In this document: positions 33,297-45,412 of the stretch, one piece after another
Layout: every line of letters begins with the position of its first letter
Position numbering within the stretch: position 1 is the stretch's first letter
Origin: Sympetrum striolatum
Taxonomy: Eukaryota; Arthropoda; Insecta; Odonata; Libellulidae
Assembly: GCA_947579665.1 (NCBI GenBank)
Contig: CANPUZ010000075.1
Span: 248,001-312,000 of the forward strand
DNA length: 64,000 bases
Direction: 5' to 3'
Notes under the pieces: model-generated
What the model was told of the DNA's origin: nothing
Databases searched by the model: none
The model's input: only the letters and a program-made list of their open reading frames with translations
Program-made: the position numbers and the translations under genes

Positions 33297-36144
33297 CAGT
33301 AGAACCTCGCTTTTACGCCCCCGAAATATACGCTTTCCCGCAATTTACGACATTTTCGTCAAGTCCCGATGATTTAAGTACCTCTACAATGTTAAGTCTT
33401 CCCCGCATTTACGCTAACGAAATTTCAAATGACCCGCTATTTACGCCAAGCCGCCAAAGGGAACATGGCGGATAGCGCACCGTAATCAAGAAGAAAGAGT
33501 GTTAGCAATCGGAGGTCCGGATAACCTTTTTCAAGAAGGTTGTAAATATAGGAAAAGAAGTTGTATTTACATCCTCCTTGCCTTTTTGGCATACCTGTCA
33601 CTAGCGCCATTATCATTAATACGGCCTCTTTGAACTTCTAGAATAATTTCTTCATCATTTGTTTCTGACCACTCGCGGGATTTCCTAAGACAGGTTGTTT
33701 GCGAAGTTTTAATTTCATTCCATTTGTTGGTGGTAAGTATTGTAGGTTTTCCACTTCACTTGTAAGCATCGTAGTTACGAATATAGACGCTATGTTTATA
33801 TTTGTTTTCGTTCTCGTGATGATCCACGCACTGGGTGTTCTCCTTCGCGTACATTATTACAAAGTTCTTCGATTAATATTCATCATCATTAGTCAACAAT
33901 CCTAAGATTGGTTTGACGCTATTTGACGATATTATTGACGATTAATTTAAAAGTTGTTTTAATCGTAATCTCTTTTTCCCTGCTTCTTTTCGTGACAGCG
34001 TCTATAAACGGGAATCAAATACGGAATGGCCCAGAAACGAGAGAGGAAAACTTTTTCAATAGAAGATAAAATAAAAATTTTGGGAAGAGTTGACTCGCAT
34101 GTAGGTTCACGCGTTTCCCTTGCCAAAGAACTTGGGATTCCAGTGTCCACATTAAACACTGTTGTTAAAACTCGCAAAAACATAGAAACCAGTGCAGTGG
34201 AATGCGGACCCAGTGCAAAGAGGCGAAAATATGTTAAGTACTCGAAATATGATAGACTAGAAGAAATTTAAAAAGAATGGCTTCAGTGCCCCAGGTCCTC
34301 TAACATACCCATCAGCGGAGTTATTCTGAAGGAAAAAGCGCAACATGTGGCAATGAGGCTGGGAATTGAAGACTTCAAGGCTTAAAACGGATGTTTTAGC
34401 AGGTTTAAGACTAGGCATAATGTTGTATACAAAACAATTTGTGGTGAGTCCAATAGTGTTGATCCCCAAACAGTGGGGCAGTGGAAGGAACATTGTTTAA
34501 GTGAGCATACAGAAGGGTATGCTCCAAAAGACATTTTCAATTTAGATGAGACAGGCCTTTTTTTCAATACACTTCCCCATAAGACTTTAGAGTTTAGAGG
34601 TGAATCTTGCCATGGTGGAAAGCATAGCAAAGCTCGTTTAACAGTATTGTTAGGTGCTAATGCTAATGGTAGTGAAAAGTTGAGGCCATTTGTCATTGGA
34701 AAATCCAAAAATCCCAGATGTTTTAAAAATATCAAGACATATCCCACAACTTATGCCGCTAATACCAAAGCTTGGATGACGTCACATTTATTTCAGGAAC
34801 AAATACAGGCTCTAGATGCCAAGATGGGTGGACAAAACCGAAAAATTGTATTATTTTTAGACCAATGCCCAGCCCACCCAAAAAATATGAATTTGAGGAA
34901 TATAAAACTGGTGTTCTTCCCACCAAATTGTACCAGCCAATTACAGCCATTAGATTTAGGGATAATCCATGTATTCAAATCCAACTACCGCAGGATTCTA
35001 GTGAGAAAAGCAATTAATCTTATAGACAGTGGGAGGGACCCTAAGAACTTCAAAGTATCTGTTTTAGATGCACTACACTACGTAGCACGAGCATGGAAAG
35101 AAGTTGATGAGGGCAAAATCGCAAATTGTTTTAAAAAAGCAGGATTTAGTTTTTCAGAAGACTGCAACTTTGCACAGGACTATGAAGAATCATTAGAAGA
35201 AGGGAGAGGTGGTAATATAGCTTTGGGAGCCGATGATCAGTTGTCATTATTTGGAGATGAAATAAGTTTTTCAGACTTTGTGGGAGTGGATGAGATGTTA
35301 TCAACATGTAAGTCACTTACTATTGATGAAGCTATTGACCTGCATGACAGTGATGAGACAGCAAGTGAGGAGGATGATGATGATACAGAAATGCCAAAAG
35401 AAAGCACAATCAATGCTATGTCTGCTGTCAGTGCACTGAGGCAACATTTATCAACTGTTACAGGAAATGAGAAAGAATTAGAGCTGTTGGACATAATTGA
35501 AAAAAGAGTAGAAATAATATGCACTAATAAAATGACTAAGCAAACAAAGATAATGGAATATTTCCAGAATAAGGCTAGTTAAAAGAACATATTGTAATGG
35601 TGCTTCTTTTTTCATCACTTAATTCACCCCAGAATGTTTAATAAATTCTGTGATATATATTTAATTGCTTTAAATTTTGAGAAGACTTAGGAGAGTTGAA
35701 GTTGATACATATTGTTTTAATTAAATGTTAAATGGACTTTAAGTCAAATATTTTTGTTTAGTTTGTCCAAAGGTTAAAATATTTTTACTTTAGAAGATTC
35801 TTTTATGTTTATGGAGCTAATGGAAAATGTTTATCTGTTTTACTCATTTATCAGTATTTACTTATTTATCGTCCTGTGTTAAAGGATCTCTTTCAGAAGA
35901 CTGATGTTTTGTATGATCTACCTCACTGAGAGTTCAGTACTAATAAAGAATTTTTTGTTATCATAATTTAAGGTTTTATACTTACTATTCATTTAGAACA
36001 TGATTCATATGAAAAATAGAACATTTAACTATATATAAGGGGTTATTTTTCATTAAATTGTGCCTAACCTCAATTTTACACTTTCCCGCGATTTAAACTT
36101 TTTTTCCTTGTCCCCCTCAAAAGTGTAAAAGAGGGGTTTTACTG
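33297..36144 (+). mobile_element. pogo/Tigger-type DNA transposon, 2848 bp
   Basis: TA lies on both sides (33295-33296, 36145-36146). The left end is CAGTAGAACCTCGCTTTTAC and the right end read on the minus strand is CAGTAAAACCCCTCTTTTAC, typical of Tigger elements. A transposase frame with two stops occupies 34026-35582. The 5' region (33320-34025) and 3' region (35583-36120) are non-coding. Confidence 0.92.
34026..35582 (+). pseudogene. Tigger/pogo transposase, broken by two stops
   Basis: Starts MAQKRERKTFSIEDKIKIL, a pogo-type N-terminal helix-turn-helix. The frame is interrupted by TAA at 34269-34271 and at 34383-34385, but the reading phase is unchanged throughout, so only two nonsense changes separate it from an open frame of about 518 codons. 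Between and after the stops lie a CENP-B-type second DNA-binding helix region and the DDE core: FNLDETGLFF, FLDQCPAHP (relatives usually have D-N at this place, here D-Q) and PLDLGIIHVFKSNYRR. An acidic tail and a basic C-terminus (KQTKIMEYFQ) follow. It is non-functional as it stands. Confidence 0.88.
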
Positions 36145-36146
36145 TA

Positions 36147-37711
36147 GTTCACAAAATCTAGCTATATATCATCTGAGTTAATACTTATCTAAAATTAGAA
36201 CCAAGCGATATTGTAAAGCAGCATAATTGTAAATTATGGTGAAAATTCTTGGAGAATTCATGCTGGAGAGGCGCTACAACTGCTTTCTGCAATCAGCAAT
36301 TATAGTCCCACCCTTATTAACAATTAGCATCTTCTGGGAGTACTTTCTATGCCCTACATGTTTCCAGTCTCAGTTACTTGTAAATAAATGTAGACTCTCG
36401 TTCATGAAATGTCATGGGTGGAGACATGGAAGCTTCAAGTATTCAAGCAAAACAAAACTAAGGAGGTCAAAATTTCATTAAAAAAATGTATGCAGGGACT
36501 TACTTTGCAGGCAAGTGCCCCTCTACCTTGCTTACCATCTCCACTCATGGTGGAGTCATTTTGCATGGCCACCATGGCTTGGTGCCACCAACGTTCATTC
36601 TATCGCACATCGTTGGCAGAAAAAATGAATGTTTTAGTCAACTCGTTCTATATACTATCCTTCTGATCTTTTTTCTGGTGTCTGAATGACCTATATAATG
36701 GAGGACGCATAACATTGGCTTCATCCTACAATAACGTACTTTCTGTGGCCTACAATTAATATATCTGAATATTTTTCACTGTGGTAAATTAGTTCAATCA
36801 GTTTATCAATATAAGTTGAAAAATAAACAATTCCTCCTCTTAGAGAGTGGTTCATATTGTCTAACTAGTTACCAACAACTTGATTACCCTCTCATATTTA
36901 AACAAAACAGCATTCGATCGGTTACTAAAATACCTCCCACATACCGGAAGATATGGGCTCAAGTTCCAGAGTTGTCAGCCTTCTTTTCATTTCTGTTATT
37001 CCTTGGAAAATATCCTAGTTGTGAGCCAATGAGTGCAAAGTAATCCTTCACTCTTTATCTCATGTAGTTTTCTATCATCTAATTTTTTATTTATTCGATC
37101 CTGTTACAATATATTTGGGTAAATTTATCTATAACGCAGCAGACAAAAATATTTTTTTCTGCAGGGTCAAGAAAGGAGATATGTAGTATATTAATACAGA
37201 ATTTCCTGCCGGAAGAGAATTACAAGGCTGACTATTCTGATTTCCTTCATTTTCTATTGCTTTCAAAGCAAATGAGTGGTTTATATGAGGAATCACATAT
37301 CATTTTTTTATTGTTCCCTTACTACAAAATAGTTTATTTGAGAATGAAGGAGGTTTTGTCATCTGTACCTTGGGAATATTGTAACTCAATCTGTAAAGTA
37401 TTCAGCCCAGAGGCCGGTTGGTGTCTCACCCTCTCTGACATAAGCTACTAAGAGTGTGCGGAGAGGAATGAAGTTTATTAGGTAGGATGAGGAGTGAGGC
37501 AGTTTGCCCTTGCTCTCCTTTCTAAGCCAGAATGTTATAAGTGAAATATGTCCTTGGAAGTGAAGCAAAATGACTCTACGAGTAACACTTTTCTTGTCAG
37601 TCCATAAGGAGAGACCTTCATCAGTGCAGGTATGCACCCTTACGTTGGAAGCTTTCATTTCATCACACCCATGATCAAAACTGTGGCAAAAGTAAATGAA
37701 AGATACATTTT
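36147..37711. other. Intergenic DNA, possible unclassified repeats
   Basis: The stretch near 36410-36660 has a higher GC content with overlapping short frames, but none has a recognised motif. 37380-37680 has moderate GC and looks like a repeat to me, without an identity I can support. Confidence 0.4.
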
Positions 37712-37713
37712 TA

Positions 37714-37803
37714 CTTTCTCCCTATACATAGTATAGAGAAAGTATTGTATTCGCAAAAAAATTCGACCTCCAGATTTCGACGGAAATAGATGTTTTGGGT
37801 ACT
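37714..37803 (-). mobile_element. Truncated end of the 1-kb TA-flanked repeat, copy C
   Basis: Begins after TA with CTTTCTCCCTATAC and continues AGTATAGAGAAAGTATTGTA, then about 60 bp matching the reverse complement of the right ends of copies A and B. It stops near 37803, where the truncated gypsy-type element begins. Confidence 0.75.
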
Positions 37804-37823
37804 ATGATTTAGTACTTTTTTCA

Positions 37824-39434
37824 GACGCTTCCGATAGCAGCTTAGGAGCCGCATTGCAGCAGCGGCCCGATGGTGAATGGCAGCCGTTGGGTTTCTACAC
37901 CCAAAAGTTGAGCCCAGCGGAAAAAATGTACAGCGCTTATGATCGTGAGCTGTTGGCGATTTACCGGTCCATCCGCCATTTCAAACACATGCTGGAAGTG
38001 CGCGCTTTCACCATATTTACGGACCACAAGCCTCTAGTGTTCGCTTTTCGTCAAAAACCCGAAAAGTGTTCCCCTAGACAATTCCGATATTTAGATTTCA
38101 TTGGGCAGTTTTCAACCGACATTAGTCATGTGGTTGGAGCAGATAACGTTGTTGCGGACGCACTACCTTGCGTGGAAGCTGTTAACCAAGGGATGGATAT
38201 GGAGACATTGGCTACCGCCCAATGGGAGGATGTGGAATTAAAAGCGCTGTTAGATTCAGGTTCGTCACTCGACCTGCGAGAGGTCACAATCCCAGGCTCA
38301 CCCAATAGCCTGTATTGTGATTTCTCCACCAAACCAGCGAGACCTTTCGTGCCGGCACCTTGCCGTCGCCAGGTATTTGCCTCTCTGCATTCTCTCGCAC
38401 ATCCTGGGGCAAAAGCATCGGGGAGACTCGTGGCAACCCGCTACGTTTGGCTCGACATGCAGAGGGATTGCCGCAAGTGGACTCAAGAATGCATCTTGTG
38501 CCAGAGGGCGAAGGTGCACCGTCACATGGTCGCACCACTTGGCAGTTTTGCAGCCACCACCTCGAGATACGTCCACGTCGATATCATCGGACCATTGCCG
38601 TACGCACGGGGGCAGAAGTACTGTCTCAGCTGTGTGGACCGATTTACGAAATGGCCGGAGGCATTTCCCATGGAGGACATTACTGCTGAGACCATCGCCC
38701 GCACATTTATTTCCAGATGGATATCCCGATTTGGACCACCTCTTCAAGTAACGACTGACCAGGGACGCCAATTCGAGTCTGGGGTCTTCAGAGAGGTTGC
38801 GCAGATGACCGGAATCACGCACCTAAGGACCACGGCTTATCATCCCCCATCCAACGGCCTAGTTGAACATTTTCATCGCCAGTTGAAGGCTGCTATAATG
38901 TGCCATGAGGATGACAGTTGGCTGGATGCATTGCCGATTGTCCTTCTGGGAATTAGAGCGGCATGGAAGGAGGATGTCAAAGGGACCGCGGCAGAGATGG
39001 TATAAGGGCAACCCATCCGCCTGCCCGGTGAATTCCTCACCTCAACAGACGCCGCAGACTCAACTACCTTCGCGTCTGAATTAAGAGAACGCATGCAGCA
39101 CCTGCGGTCAGGAGCAACTGCCAACCATGGGCGGATTAAGGTTTTCGTTAACAAAGATCTAATGACTTCCACGCATGTGTCCCTCCGGAACGATGCAGTG
39201 AGGCGGCCATTACAACCTCCCTACGATGGACCATACAAGGTCATCAGCAGAAGGGAGAAAACTTTCCTCATCCTATGCAAGGGCAGGGAGGTTAGAGTTT
39301 CGGTTGATAGGCTAAAACCCACCTACTTCTTCACCGATGAGCAACGACCGGAGTCCACAGAAAACGAAAGGCAGACAAAAATAGGAAGATCTGTCCGTTT
39401 TCTGGAACATCTCCGGGATTTTCAGTTGTTTTGA
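37824..39434 (+). pseudogene. Partial pol (RNase H and integrase) with one stop
   Basis: RNase H signatures: YDRELLAIYRSIRHFKHML and FTDHKPLVFAF. The integrase zinc finger has HSLAHPG and CILCQRAKV. The catalytic triad is in VHVDIIGP, TTDQGRQFES and GLVEHFHRQL. The frame is interrupted by TAA at 39003-39005 in a conserved block (AEMV-stop-GQP); relatives have Tyr there, so one base change explains it. The C-terminal part carries YDGPYKVI, the usual tail after integrase. Protease and reverse transcriptase are missing. Confidence 0.85.
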
Positions 39435-39514
39435 TTATTATATACTAACAGTTTTTCTTTTTTATCTTTTTAGTATTGTTTCGTGTTTTATCGAGAGCAA
39501 ACCACTGGTGGGGG

Positions 39515-39813
39515 GGTGCTGTGGCGACCGGTGCAGACAGCATGCGCCCAGCGCCATATTGTAGCGGCCGACGATGGGCATTTGTTTTTGGAGAGCTCCG
39601 TGCCCAACGCGCTTGAGATGCTCTCACTCCCATCGCGGCCTTCGCCTAGCTAACATTGAAATTCTCTCAGTTTGTAACCGTTACGGCCACACGCGCCATC
39701 TTGTCTTGTATATTCACAGCCAAGTTTAAGAAAAGGCATATTTTTTTGGCGCAACGCAGTCCTTGTGTGTTTCTTTTAGAAAACATTTATTTACGTGCGA
39801 CCCACTTCCCAAA
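39515..39813 (+). repeat. Probable 3' LTR of the truncated gypsy element
   Basis: Starts TGCTGTGGCGACCGG right after a polypurine tract. The end is placed at about 39813 (CCACTTCCCA) and is uncertain because there is no 5' copy in the window. Confidence 0.5.
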
Positions 39814-40429
39814 CATGTATCCTTTCCTCTCTTTCTATGTATCCTAAATTAATGTTATTATTTAGTCTATACTGTACTGTGATTGGCAAGCACACCTGGC
39901 AGGGCAATGGCCTCCTTTTTGTCTGCCCATCTTCTAAACCATGGGTCTCCAAACTACGGCCCTCAGGCAAAATGCGGCCTGCAAGGCCCTCTCCTCTGGT
40001 CCTTTGAGACCTTTTTTATCTACAGAAATGAATCACTGAAATTTAAGTGTATCCTTAGATCAGCCACCGCTTACATGGACATAATGTTTTTAACCATATT
40101 AAAACAAAAATTATTATGAAGGATCTGGTGCTTTCCCGGTGCAGGTGCTGTAGAAAGTTTTCTCGGGTTTCCAACCGGGTTAAAGACAGGAACGGGTCTG
40201 ACGTTTCGACTATTATCTCCATAGTCATCTTCAGGGAGGAAGTGCCGAGTAATGGAAGAGGTCCGGTATATATAGGGGGGACTGAAGTCCCTTTCGCTTT
40301 TTTCATTGGCCGTGGCGGTGGTCTGCTCCTATTGGCTGGCGGCTCACTGCGATTTTGCGGAGAATTGGTTTCCAAGTCTTGTGGAGGGGGATACTGTAAA
40401 CTCCCAGTGTTCTGAGGTGTAGTTTATCC

Positions 40430-40590
40430 TATTCCTCCAGAAACCTGTAAGCAGCTCATCCCTCAAGCTGCTTTTCCCCCAAGAATATACGGCTTGCCAA
40501 AAATCCACAAAAACGGAATTCCGCTGCGACCAATTGTAAGTGGAATTAACTCTCCCACTTATCCCACAGAACACCGGGAGTTTACAGTAT
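40430..40590 (+). pseudogene. Penelope-like reverse transcriptase fragment
   Basis: The translation contains [20 protein letters not shown] and [10 protein letters not shown], the conserved early RT block of Penelope-like elements. The palm with the catalytic Asp pair is deleted; the sequence jumps to just before the GIY-YIG domain. Confidence 0.8.
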
Positions 40591-40930
40591 CCCATGTGAG
40601 TGTGGATATATCGGTGAAACAGCCAGGACCATTGAGACGCGGATTATGGAGCATGACCGCCACATCAGATTAAAACAGCCCGAGAAATCGGCAGTCGCTG
40701 AGCATTGTCTGGAGCGAAAACATCAAATAAACTTTGAAGACACCAAAGTTATTTGCAAAGCCCCATGTTTTTGGGACCGACTGATTAAAGAATCAATCGA
40801 AATTGAACTCAATGAAAATAATATCAATAGAGATGGAGGATACACCCTCCACAAGACTTGGAAACCAATTCTCCGCAAAATCGCAGTGAGCCACCAGCCA
40901 ATAGGAGCAGACCACCTCCGCGGCCAATGA
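40569..40930 (+). CDS. GIY-YIG endonuclease domain of the Penelope-like element
   Basis: The frame starts with [20 protein letters not shown], giving the V-Y and Y-I-G motifs, a conserved Arg (TRIMEHDRH), [13 protein letters not shown] with its His/Cys pair, and a C-terminal Glu (IELNE). [14 protein letters not shown] near the end is also typical. The domain looks intact, although the upstream RT is deleted, so the element is dead on its own. Confidence 0.8.
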
Positions 40931-41240
40931 AACAAGCGAAAGGGACTTCAGTCCCCCCTATATATACCGGACCTCTTCCATTACTCGGCACTTCCTCCCT
41001 GAAGATGACTATGGAGATAATAGTCGAAACGTCGGACCCGTTCCTGTCTTTAACCCGGTTGGAAACCCGAGAAAACTTCCTACAAAAATTATTACGTTTA
41101 ATAATATTAAATCAATAACTAACAACAACATCTACAGTTTGATTCTTTTTTATTTCGACCTCGAGTGTGTAGTTGGCCCCCAAAATGCTGTTTGATAGTT
41201 AATGCTTGGGCTGAAATGTGTGGAGACCCCCATTTTAAAC

Positions 41241-42895
41241 AATTGTATGAATAATAGAAAACTTTTAAATTATATGAAACATCAATAGATTCTTACAATT
41301 GTCACAAAATACTTGCTAGACTTTCTAAGCAATGATTTGGGAAACAGTAAAACTAACAATTTAACTAAGTTTCTATTTTCTCTGTCATTTTAAGACATAG
41401 ACAAGAAGTCTAGATCTTGTAAGTGTTTGATGGATTTCTTTGATGCTTATTTTCAAGCATTTAATGCTGGGGTTTATGCATAATTTAGAATAGTGTGATG
41501 ATTGTCATTGAAAAAGATTGCAATGACTGACACAATTACAAAAATATTTTTACTTCAAATATCGCTTATGTATGGAGAGTACCAGCAGGAGAAAGTAGCA
41601 TGATACTTCAGCTCATGGACTGGGATGATGTCTTGTTCTTTCAACAGCTTCGTCAAAAGAAAGAATTGAAAATAATATTGGAATTGTTCCCTCAATCATT
41701 GTCATCTGCCAAACATCTCTCAGTTGAATCGGTACTGGTAGTGGTGGTAGGGTTTATGGTGGCCTGGTTAGTTTCAGGAATTCGTTGTACGTAGCTTATT
41801 TATCAATACATGGCCACAATTTCTCAAGGAACACTTAAGGAGATGGATCAGTAAACCATTTCATGAGGACAAAGCTAGCATACACATCTTAAAATGTTAT
41901 TATGCTGCTATAATTATGTGATAAAAATGTTCAAATATGAGATTAATAAATACCTGTCAAGATGAAATATCCAAAATAAAATACTTATATCTGGGCAAGT
42001 ATTTGGTATGCATATTCACAACACAATTCGCCACAATGGGTTGGGTACTTTTCTGTGAAATATTGCACAAGCCGAAGTATATTTTTATATCAAATCACGA
42101 CATTGCTAAAACATTTTCCAAATAACTCCTACACTAAGTCCAATCATTACGATGATAACCATTATATAAAAAAAAACAAACCATGATGTGCTTATTGATC
42201 TTCATTTGTAAAAAGAAAACATCAAAATAAATATTAAATTTTTGTAAAATATAACTACAGGTGAAGAAATTAATATAATATGCGAAAAATAAATATATGT
42301 CAAATTTATTTTAAAGATGTGAGAATGGTTGGTAAAGTTCTGGAATAGGTGTACACTACATCAAAAGCACATTTCCTTATGTATTTAGATGAGTGGAAGT
42401 TAATTAATGTAGATTCCTCCATACTCATCATCAGCTGTGAACCTTACCTTCAGTTTATCTAATCTTTGTGTTAGGTTTTATCCTAGACTGTTAAGAGCTT
42501 TTCCTTTTGTGAGAGCAGTAGTACTGTCTGTGTTTAACAGGAGATTGTTTATTACAAGGAAGATGGTTTACATATATATAATCATGGCTCAGTAACAGAT
42601 TCCTGAAAAATTCCTGTCGTTAAAGTTTTCGAGCCAGATGTGGAGATTTGTTTTTGATAGTTAATTACTGTTTTTTGTTCCTACCAGATGTATAAGATAT
42701 ATACCAATGTATTATTACTGGTTTTACCATAATGATTCAATTTGTGAACTAGAGTTTCATCAATGACACAATCATTAATACATCTGAAATATCACACACA
42801 GTCCCAGAGTTGTGTTAGATTGATCTAAGGTATGTGAAATCTATCGTTTATTTTATCTGTTAAAGCAGTCAATATGGAATGTTCCTTTTGACATA
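41241..42895. other. AT-rich DNA, nothing recognised
   Basis: One open frame (41600-41794) has no recognised motif. No element ends seen. Confidence 0.5.
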
Positions 42896-42903
42896 TACGC
42901 CAT

Positions 42904-45404
42904 CATGGGCGTCGCCAGGTGGGGGCAGGGGGGGGCAGCTGCCCCCCCATGGAGACCCATTCGTATCTTGGTTCGGGATGTGTTGTAGAAACAATTTTTA
43001 GGCATGAGCGTATTTTAAAAGAATTTAGACCTAAAACTAAGTCAAGTGTTGGCACGTGTAAACACCAGTGATGGGAAAAGTACTTCCTCGTAGGAAATTC
43101 ATTTATACCTCCAGCGCAGCACAAATATTTCAACAATACTTTGCAGCAGAGTCAACAGGCATCCCTCCTTTCCTTCGCCCCTTCCTTCCCAAAAGTTCAG
43201 TTTCAGGGTGAACAATGTAGTTAGAACTGCCTCTCGATGCGATCAGAGCTTGAGGTTATGCGATTATGTCCTCTCTCTCAAACTTCCTTGAGTAACATCC
43301 GACAATCGCCCGCAGAAGAAATAGGATTCAGTTTTTTTTTCGTTTTCCCTTCAAAATGGACATAAGAAAGTTTTGCGGTGAGTATTTTGCAAAAAGGCCC
43401 AAGCAGTGGCGCAGCGAGGGGGGGAAGTTTAGGGGTTCAACCCCCCCCCCCAAGAGTCAAGTCCGATGACTAGCTCTGTGCTTTTTTCTGCTGGAGAGTA
43501 CAAAACCCCAATCATTTGCTTGATAAATTCAGCGAAAGCTTTGCATGCCAGTAAAAATGGCTCCGAGTACAGCTAAGTTGATGTTTTCGGTAGCAGAGCA
43601 GGCCTAGAGCCGACATCGATATCAATGGGAAGCTACGAGTGTTTCACACACAATGTTCAACGCATGCACTTCTTAACCATATCCTTTTGTTAGATGACTC
43701 ACACCATAAGATAAGATTCCCATGAGAAGAATTACGTTTGAGAGACAAACAGGTTGATAAAATGCTCAGTTAGATCTGTTGCATGTGACTGTTTTGAGGG
43801 TGTGAATGAAAAGCTTGGCTCGTGAATAGTGCATTTGAGAAATTCACTGGGAGTTCGAAGGAGAGTTTAGTTTGGATTTCATAAGATACAGATGTACATC
43901 CAAAAATGTTTTCACAGTCCGCTAATAGCTCGAGGCCTCTATCAGGAAAACGTAAGTTAATGTCTATGTAGTTTTTTGTAAAATGACCATTATTAGTTTG
44001 CACAAATTAGGATTGTATTATTTTAGGGCTGTTATCGGAGGGCACATCTCAAGATGAGTTTAGCGACAATTCCAAAGGAACTGGTTCCTTTGTTAAGCAT
44101 TCTGGACGATTAAAAGTCTGTACAGTAGACTCTTCATTACTCGGGATGATATAAAATATACTGATCCTTATTTTATAATTACCCGTTAATTTGCTGTATA
44201 GTTACGAAAATAATTCAATAACTGGGTTTCCGTAGAAATTTGTAAAAGTATTGGAGCAATACTGTACAATATCAGTGAAAATTAATTTTCGATGATATTA
44301 TTAATAATATACCATTTTGGAAGCAAATCAGTCAGCTGAAAGATATAGTGCGCATAAGTTACGCACATATTTATCGGAACTGTGACTTGATGACTTGAAA
44401 TAAATTTGAGAAACAGTTAAAACTGTGACTTCAATTCTTCAGCTTCCTTTTCAATGTAGCCAATTTTTTCTCTTGTGACAGAATCCCACGAATCTCATAT
44501 CTAGTTATGCAATGCCCATTCAAAATTTCAATTCGTGGAAAATTTTGTTTCCTTTGAACACTCAGTGCGTAAGACTGGGTTTTGTATCATCTCTCTGTTG
44601 GTTAAACCACCTACTACTTAGTCTAAATAATTGTAAGCTGACGTCTTCATTTCTTCCAACTTGGTATATAACTTGATTTCTGCAAATTCAATTATAATAT
44701 CAACTATAATCAAGAGTCTACAGAATATTTTAATGCAGCCGAATTTTTACTCTCCGGTATGTTACGCATTCAATTGAAAACTTGGCTAATACATAAATAA
44801 CGAAATCATGCTTAATTGTAAGCCTAGCAGAAAATTTCATCTGATATAAATGATTTTTTGTTTCTTAGAAGAGGAGGTAATTTTAAAACAACGGATGAAG
44901 TCATTCCTAAGAAAGCTGCTGATGATATAGTCTAATAACGATAGATGTTCAAATAAGGATGGGTGCACCAATGTGGTGATTTATTGAGACGTTTTATATC
45001 GTTTGTCAAATAACCGTAACATTTTTTCCTATTCACGCTTGGGAACCTCTTGGAAGAAAGAACTCTCAAAGACTCGGGAAGTATATATCTACAGCATCAA
45101 AATACTTAAGCATCGAAAAAAATTAATTTTTAATAGAAATTGGACGTAACCAAACTAGAAATCCAAACAAAACTTATGATAAGTTTTCAATAGTTTGCTT
45201 ATGTAAACTACTATCTTGGAAAGTTTAATGAGTTGGCCATATAAGCGTTTAACTCCTCTAGTTTTCAATAAATTTAGTTTTTGGAAGATTTGACATATTT
45301 TTAGTAAGAAGCGGGCATGAATAATTTAGCCCCTGTAAGTTAGGCATTTTACATTTTATCTGGCAGCTTACCCCCCCCTAGCCCAGTGGCTGGCGACGCC
45401 CTTG
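42904..45404 (+). mobile_element. hAT-like transposon, 2501 bp, perfect 8-bp target duplication
   Basis: TACGCCAT flanks both ends (42896-42903 and 45405-45412). The ends are 15-bp inverted repeats with one mismatch: CATGGGCGTCGCCAG and CAAGGGCGTCGCCAG. C/G runs lie just inside each end. The interior carries only possible 5' exons of a transposase: ATGGACATAAGAAAGTTTTG followed by GTGAGT at 43378, an exon 43918-43951 between CACAG and GTAAGT, and an open stretch from about 44027 beginning after TTTTAG (LLSEGTSQDEFSDNS). The phase of the first joint does not fit. No catalytic domain is present, so it is non-autonomous. Confidence 0.85.
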
Positions 45405-45412
45405 TACGCCAT

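Larger units (their letters stand above)
37824..39813 (+). mobile_element. 5'-truncated Ty3/gypsy element with 3' LTR
   Basis: Only the RNase H end, the integrase and the 3' LTR remain. It begins abruptly in RNase H at SDASDSSLGAAL, next to a truncated piece of the 1-kb repeat. After the pol end a G-rich polypurine tract (CTGGTGGGGGGG, 39504-39514) precedes an LTR-like sequence beginning TGCTGTGGCGACC. It belongs to a different family from the element at 24212-28870. Confidence 0.8.
40114..41110 (+). mobile_element. Penelope-like element, internally deleted, with inverted terminal arms
   Basis: A reverse transcriptase fragment and a GIY-YIG endonuclease lie between inverted repeats: 40153-40390 is the reverse complement of about 40853-41082. 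The combination of the RT motif below with a GIY-YIG domain is diagnostic for Penelope-like elements, which often have inverted or tandem terminal copies. The left arm is itself a second reversed fragment from which the endonuclease region is missing. Confidence 0.85.
39940..41232. mobile_element. hAT-like element carrying a nested Penelope-like element
   Basis: The left end is CATGGGTCTCCAAACTACGG. The right end read on the minus strand is TGGGGGTCTCCACACATTTC. Flanking 8-mers TTCTAAAC (39932-39939) and TTTTAAAC (41233-41240) are target duplications with one change, as for hAT elements. Internal sequence outside the nested element is short and non-coding. Confidence 0.65.

Noticed and set aside
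36409..36689. Overlapping plus-strand frames with moderate GC as a gene
   Set aside because: No recognised motif, no splice signals, and equally plausible frames in several phases. Left as possible repeat.
37842..38822. Antisense frames over the truncated pol
   Set aside because: The plus frame has clear RNase H and integrase motifs; the antisense frames have none.
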